DNA of 37,290 bases from positions 1 to 37,290 of the forward strand of contig CANROB010000014.1 of the NCBI GenBank assembly GCA_947632115.1, read 5' to 3'. This document shows positions 14,423-22,132 of the stretch, one piece after another. The stretch's first letter is position 1; each line of letters opens with the position of its first letter. A program made the translations under genes and the position numbers. The DNA comes from an uncultured Bacilli bacterium. GTDB taxonomy: Bacteria; Bacillota_I; Bacilli_A; RF39; UBA660. The notes below the pieces were generated by a model. It saw only the letters and a program-made list of their open reading frames with translations. It had not been told where the DNA came from and did not search any database.

Positions 14423-15106
14423 CTAATCTAAGTATTGAATAAGTAATGGTCCTAAAATAATTAAAAGCATTAAAGGAACCATAAACAATACGGAAATAAT
14501 ACTGATTTTATTCGGAATTTGATTCATTTTCTCACGAATACGTAACGTCTGTTTATCCCTTAAAAAGTCTACCTGAGAATACATATTTTCTAAGATACTA
14601 CTTCCAAAAGTACTTGCTTCTGTAATACTTAAAATAATATTGTTAATCGTCTCAGAAGGAATTCTATTTTTCATATCCTTCAAAGCCTCATTTAAACTTT
14701 TTCCATATTGAACTTCTTTTAAAGTTTTTGCAAATTCATCACTAAGTTCAGAATTCACATTCGAAACGGTAATATTAAGAGATTTCTCTAAATTTCTACC
14801 TGATTCTAAAGAAAGTGTTAAAACCTCAAAAAAGGTAAGAGCTTCTTTTTCTAGTCGCTCGCTTCTTTTTTGGATAGGATACAAAACCACTATATAGTAT
14901 AGCAAATAATAATATCCTATCGCAAGAAAAGGAATTACAAAGAAAGAAATATCCGTAAAATAATAAAGTCCCAACATCAAAAGAATGGTTGTCAATAGAC
15001 GAATGGATAAAAATCTACTAGCAGAAAATCGACGAGAATCTCCTAAGTAAGAAAGTTGATGTTCTAATCTTTCCACGCTAGAACGTCTTTTATTTTTCTT
15101 CTCCAT
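14423..15106 (-). CDS. tadC: Tad pilus platform protein TadC
   Basis: 227 residues with a type II secretion F domain (PF00482). An N-terminal membrane region (about 38-80) is followed by the conserved helical core: F-F-E-V-L-T-L-S-L-E-S-G-R-N-L-E-K-S-L, then L-N-E-A-L-K-D-M and E-A-S-T-F-G-S, and a final membrane helix. TadC partners TadB as the inner-membrane platform on which the TadA ATPase works. The start is 4 bases after the tadB stop, so the two are translationally close. Confidence 0.88.
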   Translation of the reverse strand: MEKKNKRRSSVERLEHQLSYLGDSRRFSASRFLSIRLLTTILLMLGLYYFTDISFFVIPFLAIGYYYLLYYIVVLYPIQKRSERLEKEALTFFEVLTLSLESGRNLEKSLNITVSNVNSELSDEFAKTLKEVQYGKSLNEALKDMKNRIPSETINNIILSITEASTFGSSILENMYSQVDFLRDKQTLRIREKMNQIPNKISIISVLFMVPLMLLIILGPLLIQYLD

Positions 15107-15110
15107 GTGA

Positions 15111-16619
15111 TCACATCCTTACCTTCATAACTCGTCTTATAATATAAATATATACGAGATAGATTAAAATAATCACTAATAACATCAAAAGTCCCATTGG
15201 ACTAGCCACAAGTGGTAAAAAGTAGTCTGGACTAACAAAGCTAATACCAGCTATAAAGAACGCTGGAAGAAGCATTAAAAGGTAACTTACTAATCTAGCG
15301 CTACTTGTTAATGCCTTTAACTCTAAGCGAAGTTTCTTTTTCGTCATCAATGTCTTTTCAATAGAAGAGAATACCTTTACAATATTTCCTCCCGTTTGAT
15401 TTAAAATAGTAAGAGAAGAAGTTAAATAATTTACCTCATCAATTCCTATTCTAGAAGCAAATCGTCTAAACACTTCCTCAACGGATAAGCCCATGGTTAA
15501 CTCACGATGCATTTTCAAAAACTCTACATGGATATCTCCCTCTAATTCGTCAGCCACTAACTCAACTGCTTGAGGAATACTATGTCCAGAACGGAAAGCA
15601 TTATTCATAACAATAATAGCTTGTAATAAATCATTTTCAATATGATTGCGGTAAAAATGATATCTTATCCAATAGATAACATCGACAATCACATAACCCA
15701 ATAAAAGCGCTAATAACATTTGTAAGAAAGATAATACTTCTAGTTTTAAGGTTGCCGCAATTAGAGCAAAAACTAGAAAAATCATACTCATTAAAATCTT
15801 TTTAGCAACAATATCTACTGCGGAATTCTCTCGAAAAGCAATTTGATACTTTTCATAGCGACTACTATAATATTCCATCCAAGTATATTTTTGTAACCGT
15901 TTTGATAACGTCTGTACCATACTATTTTTCATCATAGCCACGCGATCAAAGAAATTACTTGTTCGACCAACAGGCTCTAAAGTAAACTTTCCAAGACGTC
16001 TTTCTAACATCATGGTGCGATAATAGCGAATAACTAAATAAAGAATGACACAAATAACGCCGATGATAACACATTGTGTTAAAAAGATTTCTTCCCGATG
16101 ACTATCTACTACTTCAAAAGTAACCGTTTTTTCCGCTACATTTCCAGCAGAATCGGTAACGGTATATGTTACTTCTTTTTTTCCTAGAGAGTCGAAATCT
16201 ATCGAAGAGGCATTTGTGGATATTTTCGTCGTAAGATTGCCATCTTGATTATCAGTAGCTCTTACCCCCGATAAAACATTAAAGGAAGATCCTGCCTCAA
16301 TTTTAAAGGAATCTTTTGAAATCTCTAATTTTGGGGCTTCTTTATCGACGTTATAAATTCCTGTTTTAAAAGTCGTCGTCATACCCTGACTATCATAATT
16401 GACAAATTCAATTCGATACTGTCCCGTTTCATTTAAAACAATTCGAATAGCAGAGGCATCCTCGACATAAATGGTTTCTGTCTCATTACCATTTTTAATA
16501 ACGGTATAAGAATAATTTACAACCCCATCTCCAGGTAAATAGTCAACAACAATATCGTCGCGTGTAAACTCTTCATGAGAGGCTACGCTGATGTAATATC
16601 CCTCATCTTCTAATAACAT
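15111..16619 (-). CDS. tadB: TadB platform protein with N-terminal Ig-like domain
   Basis: 502 residues from ATG 16619. AGGAGGG at 16625-16631 lies 5 bases upstream and excludes the ATG at 16640. Residues about 1-175 form beta-rich Ig-like modules; the second (A-T-D-N-Q-D-G-N-L-T to V-T-D-S-A-G-N-V) is the DUF5011/HYR type usually found outside the cell. A membrane helix (about 183-202) then leads into a normal TadB: membrane helices at about 270-320, the type II secretion F core (F-R-S-G-H-S-I-P-Q-A-V-E and Q-T-G-G-N-I), and C-terminal helices. Ordinary TadB lacks the Ig-like part. No signal peptide precedes it. Confidence 0.85.
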   Translation of the reverse strand: MLLEDEGYYISVASHEEFTRDDIVVDYLPGDGVVNYSYTVIKNGNETETIYVEDASAIRIVLNETGQYRIEFVNYDSQGMTTTFKTGIYNVDKEAPKLEISKDSFKIEAGSSFNVLSGVRATDNQDGNLTTKISTNASSIDFDSLGKKEVTYTVTDSAGNVAEKTVTFEVVDSHREEIFLTQCVIIGVICVILYLVIRYYRTMMLERRLGKFTLEPVGRTSNFFDRVAMMKNSMVQTLSKRLQKYTWMEYYSSRYEKYQIAFRENSAVDIVAKKILMSMIFLVFALIAATLKLEVLSFLQMLLALLLGYVIVDVIYWIRYHFYRNHIENDLLQAIIVMNNAFRSGHSIPQAVELVADELEGDIHVEFLKMHRELTMGLSVEEVFRRFASRIGIDEVNYLTSSLTILNQTGGNIVKVFSSIEKTLMTKKKLRLELKALTSSARLVSYLLMLLPAFFIAGISFVSPDYFLPLVASPMGLLMLLVIILIYLVYIYIIRRVMKVRM

Positions 16620-16629
16620 ATTTACCCTC

Positions 16630-17952
16630 CTATTCTCCAAAAATATCTTCTAAATTGGAAATACCCATCGCTTTCATTTTCTCATAAACTTTTGGAACAT
16701 AAGGTTCAAGAACAAATTCTCCTTTTACCTCAAGATTCTCCGTTAATCCTTGTTTATGGAAGGCAAAGATTTGTTTTAAATTTAAAACGCCATCTTCCAT
16801 ACCAGCTACTTCACAAATAGAAGTAATTCTTCTTCTGCCATCTGTTAATCTTTCAATTTGAACAACAACATCAATAGCTTCTTCAATATATTCACGAATA
16901 GCCTTAACAGGAATTTCCATTCCAGCCATTAACACCATCGTTTCCAAACGATTTAGGGCATCATGAGGACTATTGGCATGCATAGTTGTTAAGGAACCTT
17001 CATGACCTGTATTCATGGCTTGTAACATGTCAAATGCTTCTTTTCCACGTACTTCTCCAACGACAATTCTATCTGGTCTCATACGAAGAGAGTTGATAAC
17101 AAGGTCCCGAATAGTAACCTCACCTTCTCCTTCATAATTTGGATTTCTCGTTTCCAAAGAAATGACATGATTTTGCTCTAAAGCAAGTTCTGCCGCATCT
17201 TCTATTGTAATAATACGCTCATCTTGCCCTATAAAAGAAGATAAGATATTTAAAAGCGTCGTCTTTCCAGCGCCTGTTCCACCAACGATTAAAATATTTA
17301 ATTTGGCTTTTACACAAGCTTCCAAAAACCTTGCCATATAAGGAGTAAGCGCTCCATTTCTTAAGAAATCATCAATATTAGCAAGTTCTTTTTTAAATTT
17401 ACGAATGGTAAGAACTGGTCCCTTTAAAGAAAGTGGTGGCAAAACAGCATTTAAACGAGACCCATCTGCTAATCTAGCGTCTACCATAGGGTTCGTCGTA
17501 TCAATGGTTCTTCCAAGAGGTTGTATCAATCTTTGAATCGTTCTTACAATATGTTCTTCATTGATAAAAGAAATACTTTCATCCTTTAAAATCTTACCAT
17601 CTAATTCGATATAGACTTCATCTTTTCCGTTAACCATGATTTCTGTTATTTCTTTATCTTCTAATAATTCTGTAATAGGTCCATACCCATTTACTTCATT
17701 ATCAATTAAATTGTAAAGATAACTTCTCTCAACGATGCTTAAATCATATCCTTCGATAGCCTCATCTACTTCTTCACGAATAGCAAGTGAGGTCATATTG
17801 GCATCTTTTAGGTGTTTATCAATTAATCCTTGAATAATCCTATTGCGAAGTTCCTCTAATAATTCTTTGTTAGAAAAAGCTTCATAATCCGTTACTGCAC
17901 TCGCATCATTTTTGACAGCAATATCAAATTCTTCTACAAACTTTTTCCCCAT
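16630..17952 (-). CDS. tadA: Tad secretion ATPase TadA/CpaF
   Basis: 440 residues. Hexameric cytoplasmic ATPase that drives Flp pilus assembly. The N-terminal domain contains I-T-E-I-M-V-N-G; Walker A is G-G-T-G-A-G-K-T-T around 224-232; Walker B region is [13 protein letters not shown]; and [13 protein letters not shown] is the CpaF/TadA His box. The start lies 1 base after the tadZ stop, and its GGAGG is inside the tadZ end. The stop overlaps the tadB ribosome site. Confidence 0.95.
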   Translation of the reverse strand: MGKKFVEEFDIAVKNDASAVTDYEAFSNKELLEELRNRIIQGLIDKHLKDANMTSLAIREEVDEAIEGYDLSIVERSYLYNLIDNEVNGYGPITELLEDKEITEIMVNGKDEVYIELDGKILKDESISFINEEHIVRTIQRLIQPLGRTIDTTNPMVDARLADGSRLNAVLPPLSLKGPVLTIRKFKKELANIDDFLRNGALTPYMARFLEACVKAKLNILIVGGTGAGKTTLLNILSSFIGQDERIITIEDAAELALEQNHVISLETRNPNYEGEGEVTIRDLVINSLRMRPDRIVVGEVRGKEAFDMLQAMNTGHEGSLTTMHANSPHDALNRLETMVLMAGMEIPVKAIREYIEEAIDVVVQIERLTDGRRRITSICEVAGMEDGVLNLKQIFAFHKQGLTENLEVKGEFVLEPYVPKVYEKMKAMGISNLEDIFGE

Positions 17953-17953
17953 A

Positions 17954-18706
17954 TTAATCCTCCTTTAATAGCGAACGCGCTATTAACTGAAATACTTTTA
18001 AAGCTCTACTAGAATGAGAGCGGATTTTCTTTTCAAGTAAGAAAATCGTTCCATTCATCACATATTTATCATATTTCTTTTGAAAGAAAGACTGTGGTAC
18101 ACGATAGTCAATCTCCCTTTTCATGACATTTTTCATATCGGTAATAGAATATTCTCCATTTGTCTTCTTCGTAGAATCATTCAAAACAACTACCATTTTA
18201 TTAGATTCTATATCTTCAAAAATAGCAGACATCGTACGCATTCCTTTTAAATTCATACACTCATTATTAATCACAAATAAAATTTTATCGCTATAATCAA
18301 ATGCCAAAAGATTTAATGGTGAAAGCAAATGATTGGTATCTACCAAAATGACATCATACTTTAAAGATACCTTAGAGAATAAATAACTTAAGAAACTCGC
18401 TTCCATCTTATTCGCATTACGAGGATCTTTTGGTGCGGGAAGAATATCAATACCTTGTTTATATGGATAGATATAGTCCTCTACTGCATCAAAGGTATGA
18501 TTTCGCATATCTTCATAGCAAAGATAAAGATCTTTTTCATACTCTAAATTGAGACGAGCCGCAATATCTCCTGCAGCAACATCTAAATCAATCACTAAAA
18601 CTTTCTTTTTATTAAGTGCATAAGTGGCAGCTAAATTTAAGGCAAATGTGGTTTTTCCAGTGCCACCTTTTACTGAAGTAATTGTATAAATTTTTGCTTT
18701 TTTCAT
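17954..18706 (-). CDS. tadZ: TadZ/CpaE-like MinD-family ATPase
   Basis: 250 residues with a deviant Walker A motif K-G-G-T-G-K-T-T at the N-terminus and V-I-D-L-D-V-A-A-G-D, typical of ParA/MinD proteins. In Tad systems TadZ/CpaE places the machine at a cell site. It has no N-terminal receiver-like domain, unlike CpaE of Gram-negatives. The C-terminal third (from V-M-K-R-E-I-D-Y) is less conserved. Cotranscribed with tadA. Confidence 0.87.
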   Translation of the reverse strand: MKKAKIYTITSVKGGTGKTTFALNLAATYALNKKKVLVIDLDVAAGDIAARLNLEYEKDLYLCYEDMRNHTFDAVEDYIYPYKQGIDILPAPKDPRNANKMEASFLSYLFSKVSLKYDVILVDTNHLLSPLNLLAFDYSDKILFVINNECMNLKGMRTMSAIFEDIESNKMVVVLNDSTKKTNGEYSITDMKNVMKREIDYRVPQSFFQKKYDKYVMNGTIFLLEKKIRSHSSRALKVFQLIARSLLKED

Positions 18707-18745
18707 AATCGAACCCCTATTCCTTTACAATGTAAACCTTTCCAT

Positions 18746-19087
18746 TTATTTTTCCCCCATATAGGAGATTTTTAATTTTTGTCTTCCTATTAATGCTACC
18801 GAATATTCTTTCTCTATCTTCATAGAAATACCTTCCTCAAGAAAATCAATCGTAATATTTTCTTCTGATAATTCTGGAAAACTTATCTGTAGCATTCCAA
18901 TCATATCTTCCTCCAACGTCTCTGATTCCTGATTCTTTAAGCCATAACTCACAGTTTCTTTTAAAGCACCCATCATTTTTTTCTTCTCTAGTTCCAAATT
19001 TCCTATTTGATAGACACAAATGAAAAGTAGAAGTAGAACCGGTAATAAAAATAAGAATAAAACTAATGTCTGACCTTTTTCATTCAT
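18746..19087 (-). CDS. TadF-like minor pseudopilin
   Basis: 113 residues from ATG 19087; a longer reading from 19120 overlaps tadE and lacks a ribosome site. The N-terminus M-N-E-K-G-Q-T-L-V-L-F-L-F-L-L-P has the short leader and Gly-Gln cleavage site of TadE/TadF proteins, then one hydrophobic helix. Position 5 after the cleavage site is Leu, not the Glu seen in Flp and TadE. The rest is a periplasm-side or extracellular domain with charged residues and a G-Y/F-poor sequence. Starts 1 base after the tadE stop. Confidence 0.8.
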   Translation of the reverse strand: MNEKGQTLVLFLFLLPVLLLLFICVYQIGNLELEKKKMMGALKETVSYGLKNQESETLEEDMIGMLQISFPELSEENITIDFLEEGISMKIEKEYSVALIGRQKLKISYMGEK

Positions 19088-19088
19088 A

Positions 19089-19427
19089 CTATCCCTCATA
19101 AATCGTCTTACTCGTATCAACTCGGTAAGGACTTCCTAGTATTTGACTTAAAACCGGTGTAAAAATGGTGACATTCGTCTTTAAATAAATCGTTTTCATC
19201 TTATCGTCCTGGGAAACATCCATTACAAATTGATTGTCTTTTAAATACTGATTTAATTCTTCTTCCTCATCATCCAAATAAAGATTCACGACATAGTCTA
19301 ACTCGTTTTCCAACTTATATCGATGATATAAAATATTTCCAAAATCAAACATTGCCATAATAATGATAAAAATTACTGGCATGAGAAGTAAAAACTCGAT
19401 CAACGCTTGCCCACGATGATTTCTCAT
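19089..19427 (-). CDS. tadE: TadE-like minor pseudopilin
   Basis: 112 residues. N-terminus M-R-N-H-R-G-Q-A-L-I-E-F-L-L-L-M-P carries the G/Q-A-L-I-E-F prepilin cleavage site of the TadE family and one hydrophobic helix. The acidic run D-D-E-E-E-E-L follows in the exported part. Minor pilin thought to help Flp fibre assembly. First gene after the flp terminator, so its expression depends on read-through or a weak internal promoter. Confidence 0.88.
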   Translation of the reverse strand: MRNHRGQALIEFLLLMPVIFIIIMAMFDFGNILYHRYKLENELDYVVNLYLDDEEEELNQYLKDNQFVMDVSQDDKMKTIYLKTNVTIFTPVLSQILGSPYRVDTSKTIYEG

Positions 19428-19499
19428 CTTATCACCCCTATATTATACATAAACCATTATACCAAAACTTGCCAAGAAAGGAAAGACTTCCGCAAAAAA

Positions 19500-19522
19500 A
19501 ATGATAATAAAAATTATCATTT
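19500..19522 (-). terminator. Terminator between flp and tadE
   Basis: AATGATAAT / ATTATCATT stem with eight T after it on the minus strand. It would favour much more flp mRNA than mRNA for the assembly genes. Confidence 0.8.
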
Positions 19523-19533
19523 CCTACTTTTGT

Positions 19534-19725
19534 TTACTGCTCACAAGTTCCGTCGCCAGGATTTTCCCCAGCTACATAAGTTCCTCCTGTTAATTCACAA
19601 GAAGATCTGGTCATTGTATCTTTTAAATATCCGCCTAATAATTTTATAATACCAATTGCCACTACGCTAATAACAGCAATAATTAATAAATATTCGATTA
19701 AAGCTTGCCCATTATTATTCTTCAT
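19534..19725 (-). CDS. flp: Flp-family major pilin
   Basis: 63 residues. N-terminus M-K-N-N-N-G-Q-A-L-I-E-Y-L-L-I-I has the type IVc prepilin site: cleavage after Gly6, then Q-A-L-I-E-Y with the Glu5-Tyr6 pair, followed by a hydrophobic helix that packs in the fibre. The exported tail is short and ends in two Cys (S-C-E-L and T-C-E-Q) about 18 residues apart, so a disulfide loop is possible. Strong GGAGG site and promoter. No prepilin peptidase gene is in the window. Confidence 0.93.
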   Translation of the reverse strand: MKNNNGQALIEYLLIIAVISVVAIGIIKLLGGYLKDTMTRSSCELTGGTYVAGENPGDGTCEQ

Positions 19726-19746
19726 ATCCCGCCTCCGACTATCAAA

Positions 19747-19775
19747 AGTATATCGCTAAATCCTAGTTTTGTCAA
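19747..19775 (-). promoter_or_regulatory. flp promoter
   Basis: Minus strand: TTGACA (19770-19775), 17-base spacer, TATACT (19747-19752); start near 19740. Near-consensus sigma-A promoter, fitting a major pilin. Confidence 0.85.
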
Positions 19776-19783
19776 TGAATTTA

Positions 19784-19792
19784 TGCTATAAT
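19784..19792 (+). promoter_or_regulatory. Extended -10 promoter of the DUF192 gene
   Basis: TGCTATAAT with no clear -35. The predicted start near 19799 leaves a 5' UTR of only about 9 bases that consists mostly of the ribosome site. Confidence 0.5.
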
Positions 19793-19807
19793 AAAATCGG
19801 TGAGAAG

Positions 19808-20122
19808 ATGAAAATAAGAGGAAAAACCAAAGTCTTAGAAGTTATTCTTTGTAATCATTTTTGGGATAGATTCAAAGGGAATATGGGAAAAAAGAATATT
19901 CAAAATGTTCTTGTGTTTCCAAAATGTAACGCCATTCATACTTTTTTTATGAAAGAAGCTATTGATGTCGTGATGATTTCTTGTGAAAATCAAGTTCTTT
20001 ATATAAGAAATAATATGCCACCTTACCATATTTTACTACCTAAAAGAAAAGTAAAGACAACGCTAGAATTTCCAAAAGGAGAAAACCCCTATTCGCTAGG
20101 CGACTTTCTTTCCTATCAATAA
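19808..20122 (+). CDS. DUF192 family protein
   Basis: 104 residues from ATG 19808 (GGTGAG just upstream). The block H-T-F-F-M-K-E-A-I-D-V-V-M-I-S, followed by V-L-Y-I-R-N-N-M-P-P and a late L-E-F-P-K-G, matches DUF192 (COG1430), small beta-barrel proteins that in Gram-positives are often encoded next to Tad pilus genes. Role not known. It lacks the signal peptide that other members carry. Divergent from flp, sharing a 40-base promoter region. Confidence 0.8.
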   Translation: MKIRGKTKVLEVILCNHFWDRFKGNMGKKNIQNVLVFPKCNAIHTFFMKEAIDVVMISCENQVLYIRNNMPPYHILLPKRKVKTTLEFPKGENPYSLGDFLSYQ

Positions 20123-20128
20123 GCAAAA

Positions 20129-20147
20129 AACAAGGAAATATCCTTGT
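20129..20147. terminator. Bidirectional terminator between the DUF192 gene and the kinase gene
   Basis: ACAAGGA / TCCTTGT stem with A run before and T run after, serving two convergent genes. Confidence 0.75.
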
Positions 20148-20148
20148 T

Positions 20149-22056
20149 TTAATTTGTGTCTTGATGAAGTGGTTTATTGATATCATAAAGGTCTTCTGGA
20201 AGAGGTTCAAAAATCTCTTCCTTTTTTTCTTTATAAGCTAAATAAGTATAAAGAATTCTTTCTAATTCTAACTTATCAATAGGCTTTGCTAGATAATCTT
20301 TAAATCCTTCTTTTAAATATTTTTCCTTCATTCCCTCAATAGCATTTGCTGTTAACACAACAACAGGAGTGTGAAAATCAGGAATTTTTTCCAGTTCTTT
20401 TAATGCCTCAGTACCCGTCATTTTTGGCATCATATCATCTAGGAGAATTAAATCATAACTTCTTCCCTCTTTTATTTTATCTATACATTCTAATCCACTT
20501 TCACACTCTTCTATATTTAAGTGATAAGGCGTAAGCATACGCGTTGCAACTTTCAAGTTAATCTTATTATCATCAACAACTAACACTTTTCGGTTACTAA
20601 TATCTACCAATTTATCATAGGTAATTTCTCTTTTAACATTGGTATGAACCGCTCTGATTTCTTGTTTTAAATAAACCGTAAACTTAGAACCAGCACCATA
20701 TTTACTTTGAACAACAATCTTACCACCCATCATTTCCACTAATCTTTTGGTAATGGCAAGTCCAAGTCCTGTTCCTTCTAGTGTAGTGTTACGGTCTTCC
20801 TCTAGACGTTCAAACTTATTAAAAATACTATCAATCTTTTCTGGCTTAATTCCCCTACCGGTATCCTCGACAGAAATGACTAGTTTGCATTCAGACCCAC
20901 TGTTTACACAATTCACTTCTAAATTGATGAGGCCTCTTTCCGTATACTTAACCGCATTCGTTAAAATATTCATGACAATTTGTTTTATTTTTCCCCCATC
21001 ACCATAAAGAATAGAAGGAATATCTGGGGCAAACTTAGTCCGAAGTTCAATTGGTTTTTCGCCAATTCTAGGAATCATCAACTTTGCAAGACCATTTAAA
21101 TTTTCTACCAAATCGTATTCGGTTTCGACGATTTCCATCTTATCGGCTTCTATCTTAGAAATATCTAGAATTCCATTTACAATTTCTAGCAAGTTATTAG
21201 AAGCCATAATGATATCCTTCGCATCCGATTTAATCTGCTCTATGTCATTTTCTTCTAGAATCGCTTCACTAAAACCAACAACAGCATTTAAAGGAGTCCG
21301 AATCTCATGGGACATATTTGATAAGAAATCAGATTTTGCACGATTTGCTTTCTCAGCTTGATCTTTTGCAATATTAAGTTGCTCAATAATTTTAATATCC
21401 GGATTTTCAATCGTAAAATACATTACTAAGGTAATTAAAACCGTGCAGGGATTAACTAAATAGTTTAACTGTGGAAAAACTAATTGAACAGAAACGGAAA
21501 AAAGACCTAAAACTAATAAAAGATAAATAGGTAAATACTTTTTACTCGTTATATTCTTGAAATCCGTTAAAATGCTAATGAAATCACTTAAAAAGCCAGC
21601 TGCCAAAAATGTATAAAAGAAAACTAAACTAGCACCCGTTGCTTGCGCACCACTATCGGTTGCCTCTATTTGAACCGGTAAAATGACTAAAATAAAAATA
21701 GCTACTAAAATAATTTTTTTGTATAGGGATAAAACTTTTTTTCTATCCTTTCTTTTATTTAAGAAACTAATATACATCGTATAATAATTTAAAATGCAAG
21801 ACCAACACATTAAACAAATTAAATAAATTTTATTAGCAATTTCTAAAATAAACTCACTCGTATTGAAGGATGGGGTTACCAAAATTCCTAAAACGATGCC
21901 TGAAGCTGTTGCTAAAGCATTAAATATCAAAAAATGAGCATAGGACTGATCCTCAACCTGTTTTTGTCTTTTTTTAGAAAAGAAAACTGTCATTAATAAT
22001 AAACAAACGATTAATGCGTACACATTTAAGGATATAAACCCTACCATATAGTTCAT
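20149..22056 (-). CDS. Hybrid sensor histidine kinase with receiver domain
   Basis: 635 residues. Six or seven membrane helices fill residues 1-215 with no extracellular sensing loop of note, recalling 7TM-type sensors. The dimerisation domain has S-H-E-I-R-T-P-L-N with phosphoacceptor His250. The ATPase domain has N-I-L-T-N-A-V-K-Y, D-T-G-R-G-I and G-T-G-L-G-L. The C-terminal receiver (490-605) has Asp495/496, phosphoacceptor Asp540 and Lys591. A phosphorelay to an unseen HPt protein is likely, since no output regulator or HPt gene lies nearby. Monocistronic. Confidence 0.95.
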   Translation of the reverse strand: MNYMVGFISLNVYALIVCLLLMTVFFSKKRQKQVEDQSYAHFLIFNALATASGIVLGILVTPSFNTSEFILEIANKIYLICLMCWSCILNYYTMYISFLNKRKDRKKVLSLYKKIILVAIFILVILPVQIEATDSGAQATGASLVFFYTFLAAGFLSDFISILTDFKNITSKKYLPIYLLLVLGLFSVSVQLVFPQLNYLVNPCTVLITLVMYFTIENPDIKIIEQLNIAKDQAEKANRAKSDFLSNMSHEIRTPLNAVVGFSEAILEENDIEQIKSDAKDIIMASNNLLEIVNGILDISKIEADKMEIVETEYDLVENLNGLAKLMIPRIGEKPIELRTKFAPDIPSILYGDGGKIKQIVMNILTNAVKYTERGLINLEVNCVNSGSECKLVISVEDTGRGIKPEKIDSIFNKFERLEEDRNTTLEGTGLGLAITKRLVEMMGGKIVVQSKYGAGSKFTVYLKQEIRAVHTNVKREITYDKLVDISNRKVLVVDDNKINLKVATRMLTPYHLNIEECESGLECIDKIKEGRSYDLILLDDMMPKMTGTEALKELEKIPDFHTPVVVLTANAIEGMKEKYLKEGFKDYLAKPIDKLELERILYTYLAYKEKKEEIFEPLPEDLYDINKPLHQDTN

Positions 22057-22109
22057 ATCATCACACCTATTCTTCCTTTATTATACTATAAATTGAAATA
22101 ACAAGAAAA

Positions 22110-22132
22110 AAAGTTTCTTTTTTTGAAACTTT
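22110..22132 (-). terminator. Terminator of the adenylate-forming ligase gene
   Basis: AAAGTTTC / GAAACTTT stem directly at the stop codon, T-rich on the minus strand. Confidence 0.75.
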
